From positions 1,070,548 through 1,134,547 of the forward strand of contig JANPWX010000129.1 in NCBI GenBank assembly GCA_024734555.1: 64,000 nucleotides of DNA. Direction: 5' to 3'. Origin of the DNA: Trochalopteron elliotii. Its lineage: Eukaryota > Chordata > Aves > Passeriformes > Leiothrichidae. Position numbers and translations under genes: made by a program. The notes below the pieces were generated by a model. That model searched no databases, was not told where the DNA came from, and saw only the letters and a list, made by a program, of their open reading frames with translations. Each line of letters begins with the position of its first letter. Within the stretch, counting starts at the first letter, position 1. This document shows, in pieces, positions 12,317-26,959 of this stretch.

Positions 12317-14959
12317 AAGAAACTGCAATTACAAAAACTTGTAGGCTTGTAGGCTGTAAAAACTGCACAAGATGAAAATGGGGGAGTGAGTGAGACACAG
12401 AAAAAGGATTTAATGGGAAATGAAAGAGGAAAGACTACAAAAAGGAGGAAAAAGGAGTGAACACTTAGAAGAAAAGAGAGCTCTGGCAGTTTACAAGCAG
12501 AATGCCTTTCAGGGGAGATGCAGAAAATTTGGCACCAGAACTTGAAACAAAAGCCCCACTGGGACTGTGACTGGGAGGAAAGGCAAAGAGAGAGGGAGAG
12601 ATGAGCTGTAGTGTTGGCTGGCCAAAAAACAAAGACCTTCCCAGCCACATGTGTTGTCATGGCTAGCAGGCAATGCAGATAAACACACCTCCCAGTTTGT
12701 GGTGTGAAAGCATCTGCAGTTCTTGCAGAAGAATCTAAATTAAGTTAGGAGGTTTTAATTCTGATTATATCTCTAATTTTAGAGCTGGAACAATGGTCTA
12801 GGTCTTTTTGATGGTCCTGCTCTCATTCTGGTGCAATTGTTGTTGTGCTGTCTCACCACTTCTTGTCCTTGTGTGCACCATGGCACGGCCAGGCAGAAGC
12901 AGAGTCTCCACTGTGCCATTAACACATTTGGCAGGCTGGAACTGAAGATGCCTGCCTGCACTGAGAGAACTAGAGGGTACTTTGGCATGCCAAAATGCTC
13001 AACAAATTAGTATGCAATGGGTTCCCAGAAGTGGCAACAGAAAAGGTGGACAGAGCTGGGATTTGGGTTCCTTTACCAGAAAATTTAAACGCTTGAACCC
13101 CAAGAACCCATAAAGTACCTAAGAGTGATGAAGCTGAGTGGCCAGGGATAAATCTGTGGGACTGTGGTACTAGCTAGCTTCATACGGTCCTGCACAGGTA
13201 TGCTGAGCTATCTAAGGTGGGCAGAGCTGCAGGCAGGCAATCTTCCCTAAACACAGGTGCCAGGTTTGTTTCTGCTACCCCTCTCTCCTCTCACTGGTGT
13301 TTCTGTTCTGCTGCTGACAGCGTGCTCAAAGCACCCTCACTTCAAAATGAACTTTTCCTGCACAGTTTTATGGGCTGTGCTGAGGGTGTTTCTGATGAGC
13401 ATTTTGCTCTGTGGCTCAGACAATGATGCCACGTGTTGTGTGGATGCCTGGGTGGATTTCACTCCTGTATAGTTCAGTAGCCCTTCATTCCACAATCTCA
13501 GGACATGCTGTTTCTCCCTGCCACAGCAAAATGGTGAAAATTACATCTCCTTCTTGTGTTTAGGTTGCTGAAGCTCATCAAAACACGGCTGCATTAGGAA
13601 TAGAACATTCCTGTAACTTCATGAGAAAGAATTGTTTTCCTCCTGGCTCCTCTTCAGAGCTCAGTGGTTTACAGGGCCAGGCTGCCTCTTCTGAACACAG
13701 GAGATATTACCAGAGCTCTTGGCCATGCAACACAAGAACTTCTGCCCAATCTGAATCAAGAAACATACTGTCTTTTGCAAAGGAGAGGGAAAGAAACATG
13801 AAGGCAAAGTCTTACTTGGCTCTTCTTAGTCGAGCTGACAAGCTGTTGTAGGCTGACTGTAGGCTGAACAAGTTGGCAGGAAAAGAACAGTGTTTTCCAA
13901 GCTGGACTCTGTAGCCAAGACTGATGGGTAGCATAACAGACTGTATAGCCTCCAGGCAGAATAAAATCCATAAAATGAAAAAACCACAACAAACCACAGC
14001 ATGCAGTCATCAAATCTATTCATATGTTCAGGACTGGCTGCATAATCAAAGGAAAATTACTTCATTGGGCTCACAGCCCAATAACAAGCTGGAAAGGGTG
14101 AGACTTTATTTCTTGGATTTAATTGAAGGCAATCGGGATGACATCTCTTAACACCACAAAGCTGATATTCCTTCCACAGTTCACGATGACTTTTTTGTTT
14201 ACTGCAATCCTGAAAATGTCACAACACAAAGGAAATCCAGAAAACAAATGATGCTGCCATCATATGGAACCTACACATTTAAACAGGAAGAATTTCCCTA
14301 ACTTCAAACATAGCCAACACTTTTTATTGGTAAAATTATTTTCCAGTCCACAATGTTTGTCCTGGTTCAACAGACATCTGTGTTTTAAGCTACACACCCC
14401 TTTCATCTCATGACTGTTATTTAAGTTTTAATGCATTTGGGTGTTTAGACCACACTTTGACTCCTTGGCTAAGGCAATACCACTAAGCAAGTGTACTCCT
14501 TATGAATGCCTACTGCCTTTCTCCATACTTGGCTCACCCTTGGAAGAACAAAAGCACAAAGGCAGAGAGAAGGTGCCAAGTAGTTTCTCCAGTCAGGGGA
14601 AGTATATCCCACCACTCCTGGGAGATGTCTGTCTGCCTTGTTCTTGAGAACAAGAATCTTGAGAAGGAAGACAAACCACCACTTTGAATAGCTGCCTGTT
14701 TTGGGAGATCAACTCTTTCTGACATCAAAATGTCTTTTTCCTGCAAACTAGTTCTCGCCCTATCCCTAGGGGACATGGAGAATGAATCTGCACCATCCCT
14801 CTTACATCCAGCTTTATCAAAAGAGAAACATCAGACTAGCCTTTATAAAACAAATAAAAATCCTCCAGTTTTTCTAAATCCCTTACTGGCCTGACACACC
14901 TCTCTGAGAACTTCTCTTTATTTGTTTGCCTCAAATCTTCTAAAATTGTATCAGGCCTG

Positions 14960-15440
14960 ACTCAGTTGTTGGATACAATCATTAGCTGACTGCTTCAGCT
15001 CCTCTTGCAAGTGTTACACATGTCATCAAACTCTGATGTATGCCTAAATTAGCTACCTATTCTTAACGCTCTTTTTCAGAATTTAGCTAGAAGTCTAAAT
15101 TATTGGTTGTCAAATGAAGTTTAAGGATTTAATTATTTGCATGGTACCAGATCAAATACATTAAAATTAATGTTCACAACATGTAACAGTTCTTAACATT
15201 TGATGCTGGGACCAAAACCAGAGTGCTAAACAGCACCAAAAAATCCTGTTATTATCTCTTAATGAGAACCACTGATTATTTTTTACATTTCATTTGACAG
15301 TCTTCATCCTAATTAATTCTACATGGCAAAGGGAAATTATGCTGGTTGATGAGGATCATTCTGACTCCGAAATACACTTATTAAATGAAATTAAAGCTTG
15401 GTGCTAATCAGGCAAACGAGCATGTGTTTGCCAACCAAAC
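14960..15440. promoter_or_regulatory. Candidate conserved noncoding element
   Basis: This stretch is dense in homeodomain-type cores (TAATTA, AATTAA, TTAAT) and carries an octamer-like TTATTTGCAT near 15133, which is a POU-type motif. It has no repeat character and no coding frame. Blocks of this texture in gene deserts next to developmental regulators are often enhancers. The call rests only on motif density read by eye; AT-rich DNA produces many such matches by chance. Confidence 0.25.
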
Positions 15441-18400
15441 ATACAAACCCCAACAAAGAGATAATGACAGGTACAGTGACAGACACAAAGCACTGCTGTT
15501 TAAAGACAGTGAAAGGCTTTGAGCTTCCCTAAGAGAAAGAGCAACCTAGACGTAAATCTCTGCCATCTTCAGGAAGAACATCTTTCGCTTTTTAAATTGT
15601 GCTTGGTTTCTATCTTAAAAATAAAGCAACACCTGTATTTCAAAGGGACTAAAGATCAGTGAAGAAGTGGACTGCCAAGCTGTACCAGAGCACAGGCATC
15701 TGTTGAGACACAGTGAGAGCCGTTTTCCAGTAATGCCCACTAATGTTCCACAAGTTTTGGCACATTCATCCAGCAAGTTATTTCAAAACAAATTTAAAAA
15801 GTCTGGATTTAACACCTTCTTCCAAGCGACCTTCACTAAATAGGGATATATTTGTCAGATCTTGAGTCAAGGCAGTCCAGTGTATGTGTATTATGGGAAT
15901 AACCTGGCACAGGTAAGCAGAGCCAGCAAAGCCTTCATATTGATGTGATGACCATTCCTGAATTAGCTTCAAAAGCTTTGTTTTGCTCAATGACAAGTGA
16001 GATGATTAACACCAGAACTATTTGCTTTCATTTGCATAGAACACATGGTTCCCTGGCTGAAAGGATAATTTTTCCTGGCAAACCTCTGACATAAGAAGGG
16101 GCTGAAGACAAGACCTGGCAGTGCAAATGTGTGTAACGATACAGGCTGACAGAGGAACTTTGCTCTTGCTGAGCAACAGAGATTTCTGGCCATGGCAGAG
16201 ATCTCTTTTGTGGGTGTGAGGAAAGGGCAACATTTCTGTGTTTGCCTGTCCTGGGTATCTTGCAGCTGAGCCATTGCTGGGGTGGTTATGCAGCCTGTCT
16301 GCAGCCACTGTCCTCTGTCATTTTGGAAAACACATTTTTAGAGAGATACAGGGATGTTCAAGAACTCTCAAGGCTCCAAATAATTTCTCACATAGCTTTT
16401 CAAAGATGATACAGAAGCACAAATGAAGTGCCAAGAAATACTGTGGATTAAACTCCTGAATATATTTACTACTTCTGCATAGCAATTACTCACAGGTTTT
16501 CCATGGAGAGGAAGAAAAGTCTGCTTATGTTTCAGAGAAATTAAGTCCTATGCTTCTCCAAATATACAAGAGGAAGTTCACCCAAATGTTTTGCTCCCTG
16601 AAGTATCCCCCTTCCTGACATTTCTTCTTTAGCTAGGCTGTCCCAGGGCATAATTAAACCCAGATCTTATCTTCCAGGGACAAACACAAGCTATATGTTA
16701 GAAAATAAAGTAGCTGGGGAACTAGAACTGTTGTTTGCATTGTATTATTGTCTAGATCCTTGAAGATTTATTATTGGTCTTTTGAGAAATGCACTGAAGT
16801 ACAGAATAATAAAGTGTATTAATTGGTATTAATCTCCTCCTACGCTGAAGAGATGGGAGTCTAAAATAAGCCCCATACAAGAAGAAATTTGCATTAGGCT
16901 CATCAGTCTCTTTTGCAGAATAATTTACACCTGTATTTTGCACCAGTGTGAGCCAGCACTCTTGGGTCTACAGCTGAAATTCAGAGAGGAGGTATAAACA
17001 CAGACACATTAACTACTCCTTTAGGTAGTTCAGATACTGGGCTAATTGTGCTGATATCTACACTAGCAGTTCTGCACAGGAATAAATCATGTCTTGTCAT
17101 TCTATGAGTGCATTTTTATTTGTAGGAGCCACAAATAACAGTATAAATTTAATTACCTTTTTTTTTTCTCTTTGTAGCATGGCACATAACATAGAAAGGA
17201 TATATTCCAACACAGGTATAACTTTCAATTAGTTTTTTCCAGCTTACCCTATACCTCTTAACAGTTAACACTGAATTGTATTTGTCATTTTGCAGAATGG
17301 AATCACTTTATATAGACAAGAACTGGAAAACTTGGTAACTTAAACAGATCCCTTTTGGTGTAGAACTGGCTTCACTCAAATTACAATGGCATTTTTATTA
17401 CTATTGCCACATTTATTTTCAAAACTAAAATTTCAGCATCCAGTTTTTAGAAAGCTTATTTGTTTTCATCTAACAGTGGTGCAGGGGCCTTTTGTCAGAC
17501 TGTAGCACACATTTCAGGAGCTCACATCCATTCAGTGATGAGCACTCTGCCATTTCTGAATACAACTAAGTGCATTCTGAACCAGGGGAGTGCCAACATA
17601 TCTTAAGAGCAGTCTTCTCTGACTTCTAACCTGTACATACATTGATTTTTATGGCTGTCTTAACTCTCCCCTCCCATCAAGTTTCTAAATGCAACAACTA
17701 AGAGAGATGATTGTAACATTCAAGATAAAAAGAGGGTGTAGAGATACAACATATCATCTTGGTATTTAGTGTAACATGTACTTTACAAGAGCTGCATTTA
17801 TACCCAGCACTGATTTACTCTGCCACTCAGTTAAGCTGTTTGACAAACACAGTTTTCCACACAACCAGCACTCCTTGGAGATGTATTATTGGGGCAGATC
17901 CTATTCCCTCAGCAGTGCCTTAGAAAACTAAATATAGATGCCTAAAATGAAACCTAGCCATGAATTGCAAGTGTAACACAAACCAGCATTAAAGCCAGTG
18001 AGAGTTCTGGGAGCTCAAGAATGAAGGAGACTTTATATAAACCATCGCAGACAAGAATCACATTACCAATTAGTAACTGACCAAAATAAACAGGGATCAT
18101 GGATATTGTGGAGCTAAAAATAAGAATCCTTACTAAAAATGCACGCCTGACCTTATCTTGAATTTTTCAAGTCCAGTTGACCAATAATTTCTATGCTCAT
18201 TCTGATTCCCTCTTTCTTGCAGGACTAGTAAATGTGAGGTAAATTTAAATACAAGCTTCTAGGTAAATGGGTCGATTTTGCTTTTCAGAGAGAGAGAGAA
18301 CAGCTGTAAATCAGCTGGATGAAGCTCTCCAGTGTCTTTGCATGGTGGCCTATCCCAAAGCTCCCCTAAGTTGTCCTCCTCTGCCAGTTCTACTGGCAGA

Positions 18401-18496
18401 TAAAAGAGGCAGACAGACAACCTGCCAGAAGGACTTCTCTTCAACAGCAGGATAAATTTTCAGTTCACAAGGTCCCAACAGTAATTTTTTGATTGC

Positions 18497-18512
18497 TTTT
18501 TTTTTTTTTTTT
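18497..18512 (+). repeat. Poly(T) run, 16 bases
   Basis: A simple T homopolymer. No retrocopied gene is seen next to it on the minus strand. Confidence 0.9.
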
Positions 18513-21500
18513 CCAATGCCACCTCTTCCATATTCACCTCTGCTTTGCATTCTTAAGAGCAGACAACCCTTGCCTATCAATAAAGGGATTTGGTCCTGCA
18601 TCCTCCCACACCTCTGTGGGCACAGCAGGTTCTTTGTGGCCTGAAAGGCTGAGGATCCTGTTCTCCAACCCATGCCTGCTCTAAGATGTGTAACTGCTTT
18701 AATGCAAAGTTAAACCTCTCCTTTCCAATCTTTCACTCTGGGGAATAAAGGGAAGTTGAAATTGGAGATTCTTAATTCACTGCCATGTTAAACCTAAGCC
18801 CTCTCCAACAGTTTATTTCCATCTTTTCACAACACTTTTCACACCGTTCCTCTCCACACAAGTCCACACTTCTCTTGACTTCATTTACCCTGGGAATCTT
18901 TCAGGAGATGGAATCAGGGCCAAAACATTGTAACCCACATCCCTTTCTCTCAGGAGCAGAGAAACAATGATGCTCTGGAGTTAGGGCTAAACATGCAAGG
19001 ACACAAAGACCCCCTGTGCTGCTGTCACTGGTGGGGCAGCTCTGGCAGCACAGTTGGGATGAGCTGCTATGCCAAGAAGCCTCTTTTATACCTTTTAAAG
19101 GCCATTATGAAACTGCCTAAGGTACAGGACATCAGAAAAAGACCCAGAGTACCTTTCACATGCAAATGCAAGGATAGGAAAAGCTACAACTGAAGGCAAA
19201 GAGTCAGACAGAAATGTAAGTGCCAAACCCTTGGCAAATACAGCCAACAGCAGTGTGTGCCTGGCTCCATGCACCCAAACTGAAGCTTTCTTGGCCCAAG
19301 AGATAATCAGTCCTGGGGAGACAACATGGAACTGTTTTAACATCAGGAAAAAAAATCCTTTTTGCAACACTGCTGTCTTGTCAAGAAAACTGCTGTGGTA
19401 TGGAAGATGGATCATATGAAAGATGGGCAACAGCCCACAGACAGTGTATGGACTTCCAAGATTTTACCATAACATACTGGTCTTTGCCAAGTGGAGGAGG
19501 AAACATGCCAGCAAAAATAGTTCCTCCTCCCAAGATGAGACCAATTACACTCACTTTGTTCCAGGCCAACAGCTTCTGGTTTCCCCCAAGGTCTGACTCA
19601 GGGCTGGGGGGTCACTGCCTCTTAATAACACTTTTCCTCACAGTCTGCTCATCCAAGTTTCTGGCCAGAAGAGCAGTGTGGCAGGTAATTCCATGTCTGA
19701 CTCTCAGTGGGTTTTGGCATACAATCTATCAGTCAATCAATCAATCCAGTGTGATACTTTTGTCCTGGTGAGCAGGCCCTATAAAGCTGTGAGCCTCCCT
19801 TCTGGCAGTTCGCATCTTCTTTTTGCCCCAGTGCCACGGTCAGATTCGGTGCCACAGCCTCGGTTTAAACACCACTTGTTTATCCACATCCTGTGGTTTC
19901 TCCAGGCAAGATTAGGCACATATAATCCTTCCTCAAAACAGGAGCTGCACTAAGTATTACAGTATTTAGAACATAAGCATGAAGGAAGCATGCCTTAGGA
20001 TTACTGTGGTACAGCATATAGCCCAATTAGACACGCATGGAGTCCTACATTCTTTTAAACTCCTAATTTTTTTAAAATGTATTTTCAGGATATTTCAGTC
20101 ACATAAACAAGTTTGCTAAAGAACTGACTTGAAAACATTTGGATTTGGACATCTACTATACACATTACATTACACTCTTTTCTAGTTAAGGATATGTAAC
20201 AGCTGATATAAATCAACAAAGCTTCCTTGATTTCAGTGCAGTGGTGCCAATTCATAATGTACAAGGATTTAGCTGTACTGTTCCAGCTAAAAACCAAAAT
20301 TTTATTCAAGCTGTCCAAATACACTTTTGACTCAGATTTAAGAAAGAAGAAAAGATACAGACTTGTTCTGATGAGACTAATCAACAAGAGGTGCCTTCTC
20401 CTTTCCCACAAATGCACATTTCTAGAGCACTGACAAGCCTCCAAGTCCCACCTTTCTCTCAAAGGAATAACATGGAATAACCTCATCCTACTTGCACAGC
20501 ATTCCTGTCTCTCTCTTTAGATCACTCCCTCACCTCAATCATTTCCTTTTGATGTCTCAGGACACACAAGAACATCAGCTCAGGAAAGGTGTCTGTCACC
20601 TGTGACCTTTAAAAGGAACTTACAAAGATGGAAAAACATACCAGCAGGCAGCAAAGACCTTGTGGGGAATTTGGTGTAAGAAGCAAAACAGGTACTTACT
20701 TACCTGTAATGTTTTACAGGCAGAGCTGCGTGCAGGTGCCCATAAATTCTGCTTCCAAGTCATATGGGAGGTCTCACTCTTCTCTGCCTGCTGGGATCCT
20801 GTAAAAAAAATTCTGTCACCCTGAAACACACTTCTGACTGCTGACTCCTCTTATTCACACAACTGTGAGAAGAGCTGGACTGCTGAGGATGGAGAAGACA
20901 AGCTCCCTCTCTGCCATGCCCAAAACGGAGCATTTGTGCATTTGACACATATATACAAATTTCCTTCAGAATAAGGTGGTGCTACTTCTGTCATTTTGTC
21001 AATACAGAAAACAAAAGAGGTGATTAAGAATAAGTCTGTCTTCAGTTGTAATCTCGACACAAGAGTTTTAGTTCTGGGTTGAGCACCTGGTAATGTTTTC
21101 TCTGTGCTACCAAGCAGAGAAATCACAGACCACATACCCAAGAGATATTTACTGTTTTCTTTCTTTAAAGAAAGAGGCATGTAAGAAAACAAACTTGCAA
21201 AACAACACTTATTTTCTCTTGCTTCACTTTAATTAGATTACCCTATTTGGGTTTAAAAGACTTAGCTAAACTATACTAATCTGTACCCACCAGCTACAGA
21301 TTTTTGCAAATACAGAATGCAAATAGCACATTTAAATGTTATTAGCATACAAACAAAAGTACTTTTAGAAAGAACTGACTCTACAGATGCTGTGCTTTCA
21401 TTTTTAGATATAGATACCAATACACAGTTTTAATTCCTCTGCTCTCTTGCAGCTAGTAAACAAAAAAAACTTTCTGATGTTTCTTTCCTTTCATCTTGTT

Positions 21501-22147
21501 GGGCAAAAAAGCACAACAAAAACCATCAAACACTCCAAATTGTTATGTTACTTCCACACTTCAAACCCAGACTATTAAATTAACAATAATTATTATCCAA
21601 TTACCACTGCCATTAATGGGAATCCCACCACTGATATCAATGAACTATGAATCAGGCAATAAAGCCAATTTTCACATTTGTTACAAAGTTTGAATTCATA
21701 AAGAGTTGATTAATGCTGCATAGAAAGAGCATAATATTTACACTGGACTCAAACAATGGGAAATATGAGATACACAACAGTTCCACTTCTAATTTGCCAA
21801 CTGAATCCTGTATTAAGACAAAATATTATTATTCAACATCTAAAACAACTGGAAGTGAGATCACAGTCAAATCCAGAAGAATTGAGGGAAAACCCCAGAG
21901 TCTTTAGATATGTTTTTCCCTTGAAAACATTGCCAGATGGGACAGTCTCATCAATCCTGCAACACAGCCTGACATGTTAATTAACAGTTATGAGGATAAG
22001 AAGTATTAATTTACTGTCCCTGCACTTTCAGTGGCCAACAGAAAAAAATTATCTGTAATTTCCCCTAGAAACTGAGAGCTTGCTTTCCCTATGTGCTCTT
22101 GGAACAAGAGTAAAGCAAATCATCAAAAAAATCAACTCACAAAATAC

Positions 22148-22161
22148 AAAAAAAAAAAAAA
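22148..22161 (+). repeat. Poly(A) run, 14 bases
   Basis: A simple A homopolymer; no upstream retrocopy is recognised. Confidence 0.9.
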
Positions 22162-25100
22162 CCCCTCTATTCAAGTGACTTGAACAATTTCACTGTCTAC
22201 ACCCATTTGAAGACTGAATCCTGAGCTGCACTTGAAGGGAGGAAAAAGAAAGATCTTGAAAAATAACTTGGCTTTACCAAACCCTGCCTCGAGATCTGCA
22301 AACACACAGCTGTCCCCGACCTCATGTCAACGCTGTACATAAACCTGCCACTGTTCTCTGCCCCTGAGCCATCAGAATAGGAATTCCTCCAAAGACAAAG
22401 ATGACTTATTTCTCAAAAAAAGTTATTTCAACTGCAAGCATATACTTAACTTGCCTCCTGAATCATGCCAATCCTTAGTCTGAAGTAAAGAAACGTGACC
22501 TGATCTCTGTATTCATTCAGAGGCAAGATTCACAAAACATCATATTGATGTCTCATCAGGGTGTTTTTCACTGGCTACACTTCTTTTTAGCTAACTTCAA
22601 ACCACTGTGAGCAAAAGAGAAAATAATGGCTGACAACCAAAGCACAGAAAGACATTTTTCAATTTTAAGAATAAACTTAAATCTGGAGTTTTGGGCAGAT
22701 AATTTTGACACAGATTCTGTTTTCCATGATATTTTCAGTCAATTTCTCCAGCTTCCCACCACATATACATAAATCAGACACACACTTTCTTAATTATTGC
22801 AGGGAGTGGCATTGTAAATCTCTGCTTTTCTCAAGATCTACAACCTCATAAAATTAGAATAATGTGCATCATCTCTCTTGCATAGCTTCTGGCATATCAT
22901 TTTTGCTCTCCTTCCAGCATAATTGAATACACCATGGGATATTTGTAGTAATAGTCATCAGTCTTTCTAATGAAAGAAGTCTGGAAAAAATATGGCAGTT
23001 TAACTATCAGATGCCATTTCATAAAAAGAAATGTTAATGTTTTCCAAGTACATATGATGTGCTTAATATTATTAAACTTGGGATCTGTTGGTGAAAGCAT
23101 TTAGCTCCATCAGGACTGGAGCTAAAACTATTTGGAGCAAAGAGAGTAATTCACAGTGTATTTTGTGACATTTCCCTATTGCCAACATACCCACAATAAG
23201 GGACAGCATGGACAAGGGCTGGTCTCAGGTGAGTTACCCGTGCCCCTTTTTATTGCCTAATAAACCTACACTGTAACTCTGTAAGCATAACCTCTGAGTA
23301 CCAGGTGGTATTTAGTAACACAAGCAACCCCACTGATTTAAGTCATATTTAACAGGGGTAAGGGTCTATTCCTCAAGGACAAAATTTAGAAATCTGGAAG
23401 TTAACTGGCTTTCCTATTTTAGTGCCTGGTTACCAAACATTTTATTGATTTGCTTATTGCTTTCCCACAATCAATGCAGATGCATTCTGTTTCAATTTCT
23501 ATCTCGGAGCTGCTATCAGCTGAACTTAAGTTTCTATTTGAGTACAAGCTACTATTTTTATAGAGTTGCTCCTGTTACAGAAACCATAGAAAAAAGGCTG
23601 CCTATCAAATGTGGTGATAAGCACTGAGGATAAATCTTGGGCATTAAGATAAACAGAGTGTAATATAAGTTTGATTGAAATTGACTGGAGATGCTACCAC
23701 TCAGAATTACTCTCAATTCAGCAGAGTAATTAAATCTTGAACAAAAGAACAAAGAAACAAAAGAAACTCTTTGCATAGTAATTACTGACTTTAGTGAGGT
23801 CAGTTCTAATGAATGTGCTCCTTGGGAGAGTAAAGCATCACAACATACACTGAATTTTGAAATTTCTCTGAAATTTCCAAAACCCAGATCCAGACCAGGC
23901 TTTAGAAATACATAGCCAGCAAAACTGTTCCTTTGAAGAACACAGCTTTGATTTTCACCAAAATTCTTATTACTCTAGAAGCCTCTCTTCTGACCTCCTG
24001 CATTTAATGCAGCTACCACCGTGTTCACTACCCAGTGTATCTGATCAGCAAATCACCAAGCCCAGTGGAGATGCAGTAGAAATTAAGGTAACAGGACACT
24101 GATTTTCCCAAGAGTTTCTCCAGGACAAATATGGTATTTAATAACATGATTCCATTGCCCAACCTGGAATTTTATGCTCCCTCTGAGCATGACATATCTT
24201 GCACCTATGAAGTCAATCAAATGCCAATGTTATTTTTGCTTTTATTGCCCAGGGCCACTAGAGCAGTTTCAGTAAAAATAATTTATACCAACTGTTTCCA
24301 GTTAATGGGAATTCAAAGTCTTCAGACAGTGTTTTTTATTTCTGGTGCTTGAATTCTCAAAGAAATAGTGAAGTATAATTGATACCATATGCTTTTTATT
24401 GTTTTCCACATGAAAGAATCACGATTTCCAGTGGATCATCGAATTCTGCTGTGGCACTGTGCCAAATCATCAAACACCAAGGTCACACGTGATGAAGGGA
24501 CAGTGTTCAAAGCAGAAATAGCATGTATCATATCTCGGAATTGAAGGTTTATTTCAGTTTGTCTGAGTACACCCAGACAAGAAATTTTCTGGGGTTTGCT
24601 GCAGTCTACAGGGCATTGTCTCCTTATAAATTATGGGCACAAGCCCAAGAAAATGTGCAAATATTCATCACCAAACAACAGGATTACAAAACACGATCAG
24701 TTCAAAAATTACATTACAGTAGAGCCAAATCAGTGTTTCAGACACTTCAGAAATGTTAATAACCATCAAATCTGAAATTAACTGCACCTACCATATTTCA
24801 GGAATATCACCGACACAGAAAAATAGTCTCTTTGTCCCACAGTTGTGCCCACAGAAGCATCATGTTTGCTGATTGTTTTGAGTATTAATCTGCTTTACTT
24901 GTCTGCTTCAAAAAATCACAGCTAAAGGGCTATTTTTAGAAAATCCTGCAAATCTTTCTGCTTTGGGAAAAAAAATCCACTTTTCACTTTGCCTGCAGTC
25001 TACAGCAGGCTGAGTAACTCAATCTTTTTATCATTTTCAACTGATCCTATGATACTACTTTCCACCTTTACTTCTGCTGGACCATTTCAAGCTGAGAACT

Positions 25101-25217
25101 TCTGGAAGGAGAACATCACTTTCATGACATGTGAAAATACACAACCGAGAAATTAGACACACAATGGAGAAATTAAGATACATCCAGGAAGTACAATTCC
25201 AGCAGTACAGGACAATC

Positions 25218-25246
25218 AAAAACCAAGGTGTGAGACCTTGGTTTTT
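25218..25246. repeat. Perfect 12-bp inverted repeat with 5-base loop
   Basis: AAAAACCAAGGT (25218-25229) and ACCTTGGTTTTT (25235-25246) are exact reverse complements around GTGAG. It could be a remnant terminus of a small palindromic element; no element is identified. Confidence 0.85.
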
Positions 25247-26059
25247 CAAAGTCAGAGCAGTGGCTTTTAGCTTGGACAAGGCTTCAAAAAAAACAGGAGA
25301 CAGCTTCCTTTCTCTCAAAGGCTGTTCTTCACATCATAAAAGGAACAATATAGGACAGGGAATGGCCAAGCTTCAGGAATAAACCTGGAGTTATAAAGTC
25401 TGAACTGCTTACAGGGATATTGCACATGCATTTATCATCAGCACAGCAACTTCTCTTTTTCATGTCATATACAAAGTCATTTCTAAAATAATGGACACGC
25501 CACCAAAAGGAATCACCAAAGGCTGAGAAACCAAAACTTCTATGTAACAATTCATGCTACCAATAATACCAAAAGAAATTCAACTGGCATATTTTATCCA
25601 GTGACAGGTCTTTGGTAGAGAAACAAGAACCCAGGCAGATTTTATCTCTCTCCTTCTCAAGCAGGAAATTTAATTTTTCGCCTTCTGGAAAGGTTTCAGT
25701 TGCAAAGAATTTTGAAGGAACATAATGACAGTACGACCTAAATTGATAGTTTTAAAGAGAGGAAATACTAAATTTATGGCAGGGAGTAGGCTATAATCTA
25801 ATATCTTGGCCTTTGTTAGAGGCAGAACAAACATCACCCCAGGGCTTGAATGACTCTGGGGACAATCTGAGAATCTGTCACCACGGCTCCTCCAGGTCAC
25901 AGAGGAATTGATGGAAAAAGCAACCCTCCCTAAAAACATGAGCAGGCAAAGAACTCTGAGAAAGAGTCTCCTTAGTTCTTTCTGCAAAAAATATACAAAA
26001 TGGCAATCTTGCTGGTTTTAAGTTTTCCCTACTTTTTGCCTTCCTGCACACTCTCTTGT

Positions 26060-26142
26060 TCATATATAACTCATATGTTATATATAAACTCATGTTCATA
26101 TGTAACATATATAACATTAGTTAATTCAGTAAGTAACTAATG
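26060..26142. repeat. AT-rich dyad cluster
   Basis: Alternating TATATAAC and CATATG units make overlapping dyads. ATATATAAC (26062-26070) pairs with GTTATATAT (26077-26085), and CATTAGTTA (26115-26123) pairs with TAACTAATG (26134-26142). The pattern is consistent with a decayed AT microsatellite. Confidence 0.75.
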
Positions 26143-26959
26143 AAGTTAATTACTGAAGACATCTCAGGGAGTTTCTGGAATCTCCTGGCAGAACAGAGGT
26201 AGGTCAGCATAGAACAAGGCCCCCAACATTTCCCACAACAAAATGAAAAATTACACACCTTAGAAACATAACTTTTTCCTTGCACATGATCATCAAGGCA
26301 GCAATGAGAATGCTTCGTTTTTTCCTGAGGGAGGAGAAAATCTTGCAGAAATTCTCATTCTGATGAAAGAATCAGAGATTCATCCACCTGTCATCTCTAC
26401 AGGCCAGTATCTGCTTTAAGATGAGATGCAAAAATAGCAGTAGTATGCACATGAGATGCAAATCAAATTTTTAACCTACCAAATATGTACGAATATAAAT
26501 CGAGTGCTAATACCTACCCGTTAAGGTTTTACACTCGAGAGGACATTTTATATTTGTCTATTTTTTTAATTGGTTATGAATCCAGTATTTCCCTTGCAGC
26601 TATCATGTTTTTCTTCCCCTCATCTATGCACTTTTTTGTTGTTGTTTTGAAATTACACATTCCTGGGTGTCTGCCGAAGGGAATTTGGACATTCTCAAAG
26701 AATGGGGGATGCTTAGGTCTGTCTCAGCAAGGGGAAATAAGATGTGGTTTTGCTGGAAATTGCTTTAGAGAAAATAAAAAGGATTGGAGAGGAATCTGAA
26801 GTATTAAAACCCATGTAAGTCCAGCTCCCTGTTGTGAATTCAGCAGCAGTTTACAGCCAGTTTTGGTCTGTGTCTTGCCCTCATTTTCTAAAATAATTTG
26901 TATTTTTATTTATGTTAAACAAATACCAGATTCACCCTGTAGAAATGTTTAAACCTCTC

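Larger units (their letters stand above)
1..14959. other. Intergenic DNA, left section
   Basis: No gene is supported here. The stretch is AT-rich and CpG-poor. Its longest open frame (3327-3992, plus, 221 codons) lies in a locally GC-richer patch where several frames on both strands are open at once, and it has no recognisable domain. A 16-bp hairpin sits at 256-293, short direct repeats at 8469-8498 and 8707-8744, an AT-dinucleotide patch near 9103-9123, and a run of 11 C at 12306-12316. Confidence 0.7.
15441..26959. other. Intergenic DNA, second section
   Basis: No exon, RNA gene or intact mobile element is seen. The stretch holds a run of 16 T (18497-18512), a run of 14 A (22148-22161), a short (TCAA)n tract near 19733, a 12-bp hairpin at 25218-25246 and an AT-rich dyad cluster at 26060-26142. 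Its open frames are under 135 codons and none shows a domain. Confidence 0.7.

Noticed and set aside
12184..12660. Minus-strand frame of 158 codons
   Set aside because: It arises from a purine-rich plus strand that gives Ser/Leu/Phe-rich translation. There is no domain, splice context or promoter.
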